A stretch of 64,000 nt of DNA from Azorinus chamasolen. Its lineage: Eukaryota; Mollusca; Bivalvia; Cardiida; Solecurtidae. Positions 49,684 to 61,900 of the stretch are shown here, one piece after another. Location of the stretch: assembly GCA_963576725.1 (NCBI GenBank), contig OY755247.1:16618526-16682525 (forward strand), read 5' to 3'. The position numbers and the translations under genes were made by a program. Each line of letters starts with the position of its first letter. Within the stretch, counting starts at the first letter, position 1. The notes under the pieces are model-generated. The model had not been told where the DNA came from. It ran no database searches and saw nothing but the letters and a program-made list of their open reading frames with translations.

Positions 49684-49907
49684 ATGTGGAATATACAATA
49701 TTTAAACATGATGAAATCGTATAAAGTGAAAACGTTTGTATATATTATAGACCTACGTCTGATCTCTACTGTGATAGTTTTGTGTTGTTTGTGTCCGACT
49801 GTATTAACATTTAATGTGAATGTGAAAAATCCAAAGGTATTCAATGGTGTCCCGGGATCTTATTTCGGATACTCACTCGCATTTTTGAACAACATTGTTG
49901 GAGATTG
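49684..49907 (+). CDS. integrin alpha exon 1 (signal peptide and blade 1 start)
   Basis: Three in-frame ATGs (49684, 49708, 49711) precede a hydrophobic core, LISTVIVLCCLCPTVLT, after which FNVNV would begin the mature chain. The second or third ATG would leave a more typical leader. The exon then encodes GVPGSYFGYSLAF and NNIVGD, and ends in phase 2 before GTAAGT. A decayed partial copy of its 3' end lies at 50605-50692. Confidence 0.85.
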
Positions 49908-52900
49908 GTAAGTTGGGTTTTTTGTCATACAGATTGGTTGTAAAATAAACTTAAAGCTACTATGGAGCGATACTGACGGAACCAGGTGCGAAATTGACGC
50001 AACTATTGCAAACAGTGTTGATTCAGATGAGATGTCGAGAAAATGAGTAATTTAACCCATTCCCTCATTTTGACACCTCTGTAAAAGTCGCATTTTGAAA
50101 CAATTGTGATAAATAGAGTATTTGCTCATATGGAGCAAATGCTCTAATTATCACAATGGTTTCAACACTACTCTATTTTAAAAAATAACCTTCTTGCTAG
50201 TAAATGTTCCCTTTCGGTAGATTTATTCGAAAAAGGCAAGGTCTAAAAATAGCCTATGAGGTAATGGGTTAACTGTTTATCAGGGTAATATCTATGTACG
50301 CTAGAACCTGTCTTAAACGACCATTAAAATTCTGCTGTAATGAATAATGTGTAGGAATACAGTAAAACCTCTCTATAACGGCCACTAAATTGAGTTAATT
50401 AGTTGTTATTTAGGGCAGGTGACTGCTTAAAGCAAGGTGAAAGTAAAACAGAACGCTCCTATAGGAGCGTTCTGTTTTACTTTCACCTTGCTTTAAGCGG
50501 CCACATGCCTTCAACACAAAATAATTGATGTAATTTAGTGGCCGTTATAGAGAGGTTGCACTGTATAATTTACATGCTTTCTTTATAATGGTATTATAAA
50601 CCAGTTATTCAATGGTGTCCCAGGATCTGATTTCTTTTTCAACAGTATTGTTGAGATTGGTATGGTTCTGTCATGCCGATTTGTTTTAAATTTAGTCTAT
50701 TATTATTTAAGTCTATTCAGAGCTATAGATAAGGATGCGTATCTAAATATTAAAATCCCTCGTTTCTCCACCAAACCCTATTATGTGACCACTCTTTAGA
50801 ATCGTCTCTTCGAGACGATTCTAAAGAGTGGTCACAGTATAGGGTTTGGTGGAGAAAGGAAGGAGTTGTTCTTCAAAATGTTTTAATTTATGTATTTGAT
50901 CTGGAGCTCTGCTATTGTGTGGAGCGAAATTAACACAACCATCGCAAACAAGGTTGATCCAGATGTAAAGCTAAGTAACTGAGTTCTTTGACTCTTTATC
51001 TGATTAATCCCTTACTCCAAAAATATTCATGACCGAAGTTAAGACATTTTGAATATGAATAAGCTGGACTTTTACAATCGTTTCTGAACACAGGCGGGTT
51101 TTGGCTTTGGCAGAAGCCGTAATTCACATCTATATAATTTCATAAGCAAACAGATCAGATCCTAACCTGATGACTCCAACAGGAGTCATCTTATCTGGGT
51201 CTACTCTGTTTGCAACGGCACAAAAAGGCGTCCATATTAGCAATGGTGAAAGTCGTGCAGAAAACTCTCTTACTTTCTCCCAGTATTAACGCTTTCCCTA
51301 ATCAGAGACAAATGCACACACATGTCTCTGCCCTAATGAACATTTTTACATGAATTGATCCCTTCATAAATATTACTAAATTTAGTTTTTATTAGGTAAA
51401 CTTTTACAAGGGAGCTCTTGGCTTATAGACACAAACTGTATAATCAGATCTATATAAGTCCAAAAGCAAACAGAGACGACCCTGATCAGACGGCTCCTAC
51501 AGGAGCCGTCTGATCTGGGTATACTCTGTTTGCATAGGCGCCAAAGGGCGTCTCAATGAGGGAACGGGTTAATACAGGAGCCGTCTGATCTGGGTCGTCT
51601 CTGTTTGTAAAGGCGTGAAAAAATGCTTATATGAAGAAAAGAGTTGAGCTGCCATTGATACAAATTCGAACGTGGAGTTTAGAGGGGTTTTGCGGTGCAG
51701 AATTTATAGACTGGCAACTGTTATACACCACCGTAAGGGTCAACCGAACACGTGTATTGTAACAAGCTACAAGTAAAAACTAAATGTAACACTTGTTACG
51801 TTTGTAAATAAGCAGAAACTGGAGCGGACGAAAATACAGGTCGTTTTTTTTATTTCGTTCAGGACGCAACAGGACTTTAACCCTTCTAACTCTAAATTAT
51901 CAGAATGGAATAGCTTATCAGTGATTTACTAGAGAATCTATTCAGTATGAAAGGCATAACCCTTTCCTACATGATTGAATATTCATATAAGAAATTATGA
52001 CGTCATGAATATTAATTAGATTATTTTGTTATGATAGCACATGAGCACAAGAAGGTTTTAGCACGGCATAAACTGAAAAGTCATATCTATATTATACGAT
52101 AAGCAAGCAGAGCAGACCATGATCAGACGGCTCATATATATAGGAGCCGTCTGATCTGGGTCTTCTCTGATTGCATAGACGTAGAAAGACGTTTTATGGA
52201 GTAACGGGTTAAACGTGCTAGATGATTTTGAATGGCAAACGGTGCAGACCCTGAGCAGAGGGCTCCTCTCTGGGTATACACTGTTTGCAAATGACAATGC
52301 ACGCGTATCTTAACCCTTTCACCGCCGCAGTCGCATGAATGCACCACGACAAATAGTACAGTCCCAAATCAGACGCCGCCTTTTGAAGGCGGCGTCTGAT
52401 CAGGGATTTTAACTATTTGTCTCAATCTCTATTTCTATATATGTGCTTTATTCCTTTGAAATTTGCATTTATTTATCTCATTTCTTTATTTTTACTGAAT
52501 GATTTAACAAACTTGGATTGCAGACGACAATTAGAAATTTGGCACCGAAAGGGTTAAGTGGAAAGGGTTTAACATTCAGAGTACCCTACTGGTAAACTTT
52601 TCATAGCATTAAAAAATGCCAACAGATTTTATGCAAATGAGACGCCAAGTGTTTTGTGTCAGAAGTGGGTCCAAAATGTTCGGCACTCTGATCATATGGC
52701 GAGATAAAAGTAATGCAAGAAATACTTGGTTTAAACCTTGAAGCAGGCGATACTATTCGGTAAAATTCATTTTTGAAACCATTGTGATAAATACAGCATT
52801 TGCTCCAATGGAGCAAATACTCTAATTATCACAATGGTTTCAAAACTACACATTTCTGAAATTGCCCTTTGCTTTAGTAAATGCTCCTTTTCGGTAGATT

Positions 52901-55900
52901 TGTTCAAAGAGGCTGTGTCTAAAACAGTCTAGGAGGGAACAGGTTAATGGATAAACATGAAGTTTTTAACAGCAGGTGGTTGCTTATTACAGAATAAAGG
53001 TAAAGCAGAAAGCTCCAATGGGAGCGTTCTGCATAACGCCCTTGCTGCATTAAGCTACTACCAACATTTAACCCCTCCATCATACAAACGCTTTTTGCAC
53101 ATTTGTAAACAGAGTAGTAATCTAATTAATATCCATGACATAATTATTTCTTATACAAATATTCATGGGTATAAGGGTTATGACAAATTATAAGACATTT
53201 TTTCTGGGATGATGAGTAGCTTTAGCGATGTTTTGTTGCAATTAATCAAATATCACATGTTTCAATCTACAATATGTATGTGAATCTTTCTAACATTTAA
53301 ACTACAGTGTAAAAATCTAACAAAAAAGCAATGAAGATGTATTGGTAGTCAAAGCTAGTGACTAATGCCCCATAACCTTCACCAATACATCATTGTTTGT
53401 GACATTTTATTATCTTCAAAGGCCAAAACATACAAATTATGCATTGTTCATTTAAAAAGCATGTATTCAAATATTGACTCGCCATCTCATAACGTTTCAT
53501 TCTCCATCTCTTACTCTCATTCTCAAGTCTCCCCCCCCCCCCCACTACCCCGTTCTCCTCCCCTCCCCCCTCCTTCTATTCTCTCACCTCCACACCCTGC
53601 CCTAACACGACCACTTAATGAATAGGAATTGGCACAGGATGCAAGACGATAGTAGTTCAGAAAGTTCTTGTAGGACCTTTTGGCTTATACTTATCGTCCT
53701 GCGTTAAGCTCCCACGTGCCTCTACGATCCACTTTAAGACTCTTTTTGACGACCGCATGAGAGGATTTTTACTGTATATATTTTTGTTTGTTTACTTTTC
53801 ATTAAATCGTCCCGGAAATCAGATCGACACATAAGGCTTGCTGTATTGGACGAATGCAAACAGTTCCATACGCCACTTACGTTTTAGAGAAGAACTTTAA
53901 CCTTTTCAACGCAGTGGCATAAATGCACCACAACAAATAGTGCAGTCCCAGACCAGACGCCGCCTTTTCAAGGAGGCGTCTGATCAAGGACTTCACTATT
54001 TGTCTCAAACTCTATTTCTATATATGTGCTTTATTCCTTTGAACTTTGCATTTATTTATCTCATTTCCTTATTTTACTGAATTATTTAACAAACTTGGAT
54101 TGCAGACGACAATTAGAAATTTGGTGCCGAAAGGGTTATGGAAAGACCATTCTGAAACTAAAGCAGACGACATTGTTTGCAGACGAAAATTATTTGGCGC
54201 CAAATGAGTCAAAGAAGTTTTAAAACTATATGCTCCAATATCAGCAGATTGTCTTTCCACGGTTGGTTTCTGGATAAAGATACTTTTAAGAGGTAACTAA
54301 AACAAGAAACTTCTCATTTTGTTTACAAAATAGCGGGCATTTGTAAGTTTGTAGCGGAAAACACACCTTAATCGGAAGTAATATGTATAAACGCACAGTA
54401 GCCCCGGGGTTACACGTTTTAACGGCTCGGGAATTCTCGTCCGTCACTATGTACATACACACCGTCATGATTGACGGCGATTGTCGGAGTTCGACGTTGA
54501 CCTTGATAAAGCCAAACTGCCATCTGCTATGATTGTCGGCTGCTATGAATACCGTCTGCTAAATGGTTAGAAAATAAAACCCGGTTTCCTTCATTAGCAT
54601 TTGAATGCTTATTTAGAAAAAAAATACAACTGAACTTCGATAACTCGAACTCGGATAACTCGAAGTACGTGATAACTTGAACTAAAGTTCAGTCCTTTCA
54701 AAATTTACAGTAGAGAATGGCTCTAAAATGTATAACTACACCTATCCAGAAACACATGTAACAGCTTAACCCTTCTCTTGCCGAATTTTGAAATACATTT
54801 CTCCTTCTTTACCCGTGCCCTGTTGTATAATTACATATATCTACACTGTGTACAAGCATTTCGCTGTGCAATCACTGCTGTGGAGTGCACTGGTTGCACA
54901 ATCAACTTGTAAATAATGCAGACCCTGATGAGACAGCTCCTGCAGGAGCTGTCTCATCTGGGTCTTCACTATTTACAGGTAAGTATATTGACGTGAATAG
55001 CAAGCGAAGGGTTAATGCAGGTCAAACGTAATTACTTTAGACCTGCATTAAGAAGTGAAGTTGAGAAATTGTCCAGATTAGAAATTGGATAACTCGAACT
55101 TCTGTTATCTCGAACTAACTTGTATAGTCCGTTGAAGTTCGAGATATCAAGGTTCAGCTGTATAGTAAAATGCGACTACATGAAATAGGTGAAATTCTGA
55201 GTTGTCTTAGCACGGTAGCTTAATGCACGTCGAAAGCTATGCAGAAAGCTCCTTTAGGAGATTTCTACATTACTTACGTCCTGTTTTAACCCTTTCTCTG
55301 TTCTGTGTTTATTACAAATTTCAACACCTACTGAATATTCATGGACAAAATAGTTATAATGAAATATGGAAGGTGGAACATTATAGCCATTTTAGAAAGT
55401 AAAGAAACAGAACTATCAAATTCCATAAGCAAACAGAGCAGACCCTGATCAGACGGCTCCTTTAGGAGCCGCAGACGGCTCCTTTAGGAGCCGTCTGATC
55501 TGGGTCTACTCTGTTTGCAAATGCGTGAAAACATGTTTATATGAGGGAAAGGGTTAAGCACCACTTTCATTTAAAGCTGTCCATGTTTATTTATTAACCC
55601 TCTCAGTGTCTCATTGTCGTATGCTGGGCACATTTTTGTTTGCTTCAGCTTTTATAGCAGGCGTTTCTTCGATTTCGTTATAAAAAAGACAAACAGTGTC
55701 AAATAGTGGGGCTCCTGCATGATGAAATGCAGAGTTACTCGGCGTCTCATCTGGATCCAAACTGTTTTCATGTGGTATCACAGTCCCATCTTCATGGCAC
55801 TGATGGTATTAAGCGGTCCCTTTAGAGTACATGTAGTTTCATTGTACTTGCTCTAAAAAGGTTAGAACTGGGTTGAGATCAGACACTTTATAACAACACA

Positions 55901-58900
55901 ACAGAGTCGAGCCCAGCTGGTCACCTGTTAACCATGTAAGTGGTTAACCGCATGTTTATGGTCGTGTTTCTCACAGCTGATTCATGTATCAGCTCTGGCC
56001 TTTATCATGCAAAGGTCCAGATAAGATGCGTACATTTAAACATTTTCAAGAATAGCTCCTTTATTTCTCCACCAAACATTATATTGTGACCATTCTTTAG
56101 AATCGTCTCGAAGAGACGATTCTAAAGAGTGGTCACAGTATATGGTTTGGTTCTATAGAGTGGTCACCGTATAGGGGTTGGTGGAGAAATGACCATTTAG
56201 TAGTTGGGTACGCACCTTTATCTGTAGCTATATTTATATAAAATGTATAGTAAAGTCTAGATGATACGACCACTCAAAAGAAGTATAATTATGGATTTTT
56301 AAAACAAGAGTGGTTATAGCTTAATGCAGGGACAAGCGTTATGCAGAAAGCTCCTATATAGAGAATAATAGGTTAGTGCCGTAGATGGGACGCCTTTATC
56401 CGACGAGGGGAGAAAACGTTGAGGCGAGGCTTGCCGAGCCTCAACTGTTTTCTCTCAGAGTCGGATAAAGGCGTCCCATCTACGGCACTAACCTATTATT
56501 CTATTTATCCAGTCAATTTAGTTATATCTTTTTTCATAGACTCATAAAACATACGAATATTGAAATAATTTGCATTGAAAATGCGGTTTTTCGATCAACG
56601 GACCTCCCTTTTCATTTCCGTTCTAAAGACGTAAATAATGAGCTACCGCAGAGGAAAAATAGTTTCGATACTTACATTACAAGACGGGAAAACGTGCTTG
56701 AATTTGAAAAATAAGATCGTTTGAATCGAGAGTCGATATGTTAATTCAAACAGACATGGTTATTATTCTACCGAAGGCTCTACATGGTCAAATTCGAGTT
56801 CCGTCGTCTCGGTATCTATTTTTAGATAGGGCTAACGTCACTCGTCAATGGAACTGAACAGGCTATATTTAGAGGTCTATGACCATCACCGCCCTTGTAA
56901 GAGTTTATCGATTAGCGGGAAAACGTGCTTGAATTTGAAAAATAAGATCGTTTGAATCGAGAGTCGATATGTTAATTCAAACAGACATGGTTATAATTCT
57001 ACCGGAGGCTCTACATGGTCAAATTCGAGTTCCGTGGTCTCGGTTTCTATTTTTAGATAGGGCTAACGTCACTCGTCAATGGAACTGAACAGGCTATATT
57101 TAGAGGTCTATGACCATCACCGCCCTTGTAAGAGTTTATCGAATAAATTATCATGAGAGTGATAAATGTTTTAATGAAGTTTTATTGTATTATTTATTAA
57201 AAAATCGTCAATATGGTAGCATGATAACTTTATATACATCTTCAATTTCGCTTACAGTATGCCTGGCCTGATAGCGTAGTGGTTACGATGGTCGCCTATC
57301 GTGCAGTCAGTCCCGGTTCGATTCTCACCACCGACGACTCTTTTTTTCTCTCTATTTCTTTTCTATTTTTTTTTAAATGACAGTTTGGGTTTTTACTGGG
57401 ATAGTTAATGATAATTATCCATATTAAGTGTTTTTTCTTTAAACTTAATACGTTATTTTTGGTAAAACAATTTTGAAGAAAAAATAAAAATAGTTCCTGT
57501 TGTAAGAAGAAATTCCTACACCTACTATACAAATAAACCTCTACTGTACGTATAAACTTAGGTTTATTATGCTACCCTTTTATTACGTCACTAGCGGCTG
57601 TAGTGACGGGATAAAAGAGCGTTCTGCGTTACTTTTGCCCTGTATCAAGCAGCCATCTGCTTTTTACAGACTCCTATGTTAATGAATTGTCTTGCTCGCA
57701 TTAGCGAGAGTTTATTGTACATGTATCATATTAACCATTTTCCTCATATACATTTGCAAACAGAGTACCAATATTAGATGGCTCATGTAGGAGCCGTCTG
57801 ATCTGGGTCTGCTCTGTCTGCTTTCGACATGATGTAGATCTGATTCTACAGTTTTTGTCAAGGCAAACAATTCCCTAGAAAAGTTTACATGATAGTCTTT
57901 CAGCTAATAGATATTCATGTTGTCATTATTTCTTACATGAATACTGAACATGGAAAGGGTTATACGAATATCATATACACAAAACATTTTCCGCAAGCTG
58001 ATATTGTGATAACTTTTGCAAACAAGTTGGGGTCCGCATGAAACACCGAATAACTCAGCACCCCGTCCGGACTGTTAAACACCCTGATCGTGTTTTTCTT
58101 TTCCTTTTTTTTTAAAAAAAAATAAATGTTAGAAACTCCTACTTTACAATTGAGGCAGACGATACTCATGCAGACGAGACTGATTAATTATCCCCGGGGT
58201 TATAAACAGCACGTTGGCGTGAGAACGGTCATTTCGTTATTGAACTCTGACACCGCATGGAATTAATCAACGTTGTTGACGTACATGTAAGCTAGAACGA
58301 CTAATACTGATGATAACGTCCTTGTTTCTACTCACTGGACTGGGCTTACATTAACCTTTTCCATAATGAATATTTATGCGTGAATTAGTTATTTCATGAA
58401 TATTCATTACTCAATTTTATCTTCATTTTTTGGCTTAGAATAAAAACTCTAGGATCTTATCTAAATTATGTCAGAAGCAAACAGAGCAGACCCTAATCAA
58501 ACGGCTCCTTTCAGAGCCGTCTGATCTGGGTCTTCTCTGTTTGCAAAGGCATGGATTGGCGTTTCGATGAAATACGGGTTACACCTGCCCACATAAATTT
58601 GATTAGTATCGGTGCATTTAGTGTTGAATATTGACTCGGTGACTAACGAAAAAAAAATGATTTCAAGTGACCGGGTGTGAGATCAACATTGTTTGACTCT
58701 CGTAGTCATTGGATCCCACCTCTCCCGATATATTTTCCCCCTAACCTTCAACGCTGAATTGTCAAATGAACTATTCCAAAAATTCGAATAGGCCAGGCTT
58801 ACCGTGGATATTCAAGGATTTTATAAAGAAAAATGCCACGTAACAAACGGGGCAGACCCAGATGAGAGGGTTCCTCCAGTAGTCATCTTGGTCCACACTG

Positions 58901-61900
58901 TTTGCAAAGGACATTAGTGACTCGTATCCCGCATTAAGATGTTAAGATGATTCACACATGGTCATGTGACAAGGGGATGTGGGCATTCATTCCTCGTGGA
59001 ATGGGATAGGGGCCGTCATTCCTCTTGGAATTTATTAGTGGCAGTCATTCCTCATGGAATGGGTCAGGGTCAGTCATTTCTTATGGAAATCATGAGGGGC
59101 AGCTATTCCTCATGGAAATGGTTAGGGGCAGTCATTCCTCGTGGAATAGGTTATGTGCGGTCATTCCTCATTGAATGGGAAAGGGGCAGTTATTCCTCAT
59201 GGAATGGGTTAAGGACATTAATTCCTCATGGTATGTGTTTGGGACTAATTCCTCGTGGTATGGTTAAGGAACCGTAATTCCTCATTATATTGGTAAGGGA
59301 AGCTATTCCCCACGGCATGGGTTAAGGACAATCATTCATCATTGAATGGGTTAGGGACAGGCACTCCTCATGGCATCGATTTGGGAAGTAATTCCTCATA
59401 GTTATGGAACAGTCATTCCTCGTGGCATGGGTTAGGAACAGTCATTCTTCGTGGTATTAGTTTTGATCAGTCATACCTCGTAGAATGGGTTAGGGACAGG
59501 AATTCCTCTTGGTATGGGTTAGGAACAGACATTCCTCGTGGTATAGGTTAGGGTCAGACATTTCTCATGGAATGGTTAGGGACAGGAATTCTTCTTGGTA
59601 TGGTTAGGGACAGTCATTCCTCGTGGTACGGATAAGGGACAGGCATTCCTCGTGGGATGGTTTAGGGACAGACATTCCCGTAAAATTGGTTAGGGACAGA
59701 CATTCCTCTTGGTATGGGTTAGGGACAGGAATTCCTCGTGGAATGAGTTTGGGACAGACATTCCTCGTGGGTTGGGTTAGGGACAAACATTCCTCGTGGA
59801 ATGGGTTAGGGACAGGAATTCTTCTTGGTATGGGTTAGGGACAGTCATTCCTCGTGGTATAGGTTAGAGTCAGACATTTCTCATGGAATGGTTAGGGACA
59901 GGAATTCTTCTTGGTATGGGCTAGGGATAGAAATTCCTCGTGGAATGGGTTAGGGACCGGAATTATTCTTTGTATGGGTTAGGGACAGTCATTCCTCGTG
60001 GTACGGGTTAGGGACAGACATTCCTCGTAGTTAGGGACAGACATTTCTCATGGAATGAATTTGGGACAGTCATTACGTTATATATGAATACAGAAACACC
60101 CCTCTAAAATAGACGTACAAATTAACATCAACACTGGTCTGTAAGACAGGTGGCAACTTAATGCAGGTGAAAGTCATGCAGAAAGCTCCCAGAGGAGTTT
60201 TCTGCATGACTTTCACCCTGCATTAAGCAACAACCTGCCTACAGCCTGCCTTATTTCTTCTTTACTAAAAATCGGGTTATAGGGGTTTTACTGTATACAT
60301 TTCCAAAACCCGTGTCGATAAATTGAATATTACGTTATATCGAGTGTCGTTATAATGAGTGTTCGTTGTACATTTATAATCAATCATTTCCGGTGTATCT
60401 ACAGATCTAAGTAATTTAGCTCAGCGTTGCTAAAAGCAAATTGCAAATTATGCCATTAATGTGTCAAGCCTAGCAAATACAAATGTTTCTTGGTTGTCAT
60501 TAAGAACTCGGGTGTGTTTTATGCCTGCTTTTGTAGCATACAAGATATTGGTTCTTATGGTTGGTGTTCTTGGCTTTTATTGGCGATTTCTTTTCATTGC
60601 TCCAGTTTGCTTAAATTCTCAGTAGATCTCTCAGACCAAAAACTCGGTGAAATGATGTGTATAAATTCTTCAGAAACATTTGTAACTAACAAAGTAATTC
60701 ACACACAACGATAACTAGAATTGTATCGAAAGGAATTACATGTAGATGTATCTTGTTTTTATAAAGTACCTTCTCAATGGTAATCAAAATACCAATATAA
60801 ATAGTAATATAAAAGAATAATTAAATGAAGAAAATGACACTATTAAACACCATATGCATACAAATTTGGAAGTAAAATGAGACTAATCTTCAGTATTGTT
60901 GTTATAATATGAAACGCTATTATAATTACTTGGTATATCTATATTTATGAATATATATGTACATGTTTGTTTTATTGACATCAGTAGAATTTCACCTCGT
61001 CTTATCTTATTCACAAATTGTAAATACAGCTGATTTTTTGATATCTCGAACTCGGATAACTCGACCTTCGTGATATCTCGAATTAAGAGGTAGGTCCTTC
61101 CAAAATTTACAATACATAATTCGAGGGCTTGGTGCAAAACTATTCTAACTCCTTCACTTTGTGAATTGCTCTAAAATGTATCTCTACTCATAAATAAAAG
61201 TCATATCTATAGAAACACTCTCGGTCTCGTTGACCATCTACTACTGTTTAATTGTGAAATATCCAAGAATTCTTGTATAACACATAAGTACGTTATGCGT
61301 TACAATTTAACCCATTCCCTCCTAGACTATTTTTAGAACAAACCTCTTAAAATAAACCTACTGAAAATCAAAAGGAGTATTAACCAGAGAAAAGGAAACT
61401 GTTTACAATTGTGTAGTTTTGAAACCATTGTGATGAATAGAGTAGTATGGGGTAATGGGTCATTTGATAGATATTACGATATGTACAAATAGTTGTTGAA
61501 ATCATATAATCTTCAGTTAGTATCTTTCTGAGCTTCAGCAACTTTGATTTCCGTAGAGTCTCCAGTTTATTAATTGTCTCTGTTATAACATCATTGTAAT
61601 ACCTAAGTATTTGTTTTCGTACCATTTCTTTTAAAATGGCTTGTCCGTCAAAGTCTAAAACTACCGTGATAATAGCTAACGCCTACTTACGTGGGTGGGG
61701 ACTATACACACGTGTAATATCAATTTCTTGTTTGCTTCATTTTTTTTATAATATCCAGTTCTTTATGGCATGCTTGCCATAATATTTGAACTTTCCCAAG
61801 TTTTATGTCATCCATTGTATTTTTTTCAATGACCATGTACTCGGATGATGGGTCGTTTTCCGAGTCAGTACAGTAAAACCTCTCTATAACGGCCATTAAA

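Larger units (their letters stand above)
56250..57721. mobile_element. D element interrupted by a ~1.25-kb composite
   Basis: D reads TAATGCAGGGACAAGCGTTA TGCAGAAAGCTCCTATA, is interrupted at about 56360, and resumes near 57614 as GAGCGTTCTGCGTTACTTTT GCCCTG...GAGAGTTTATTGTA. Confidence 0.75.

Noticed and set aside
58966..59838. Frames of 60-103 codons in the 59-kb minisatellite
   Set aside because: Repeat translation; open on both strands and without initiation or splice context.
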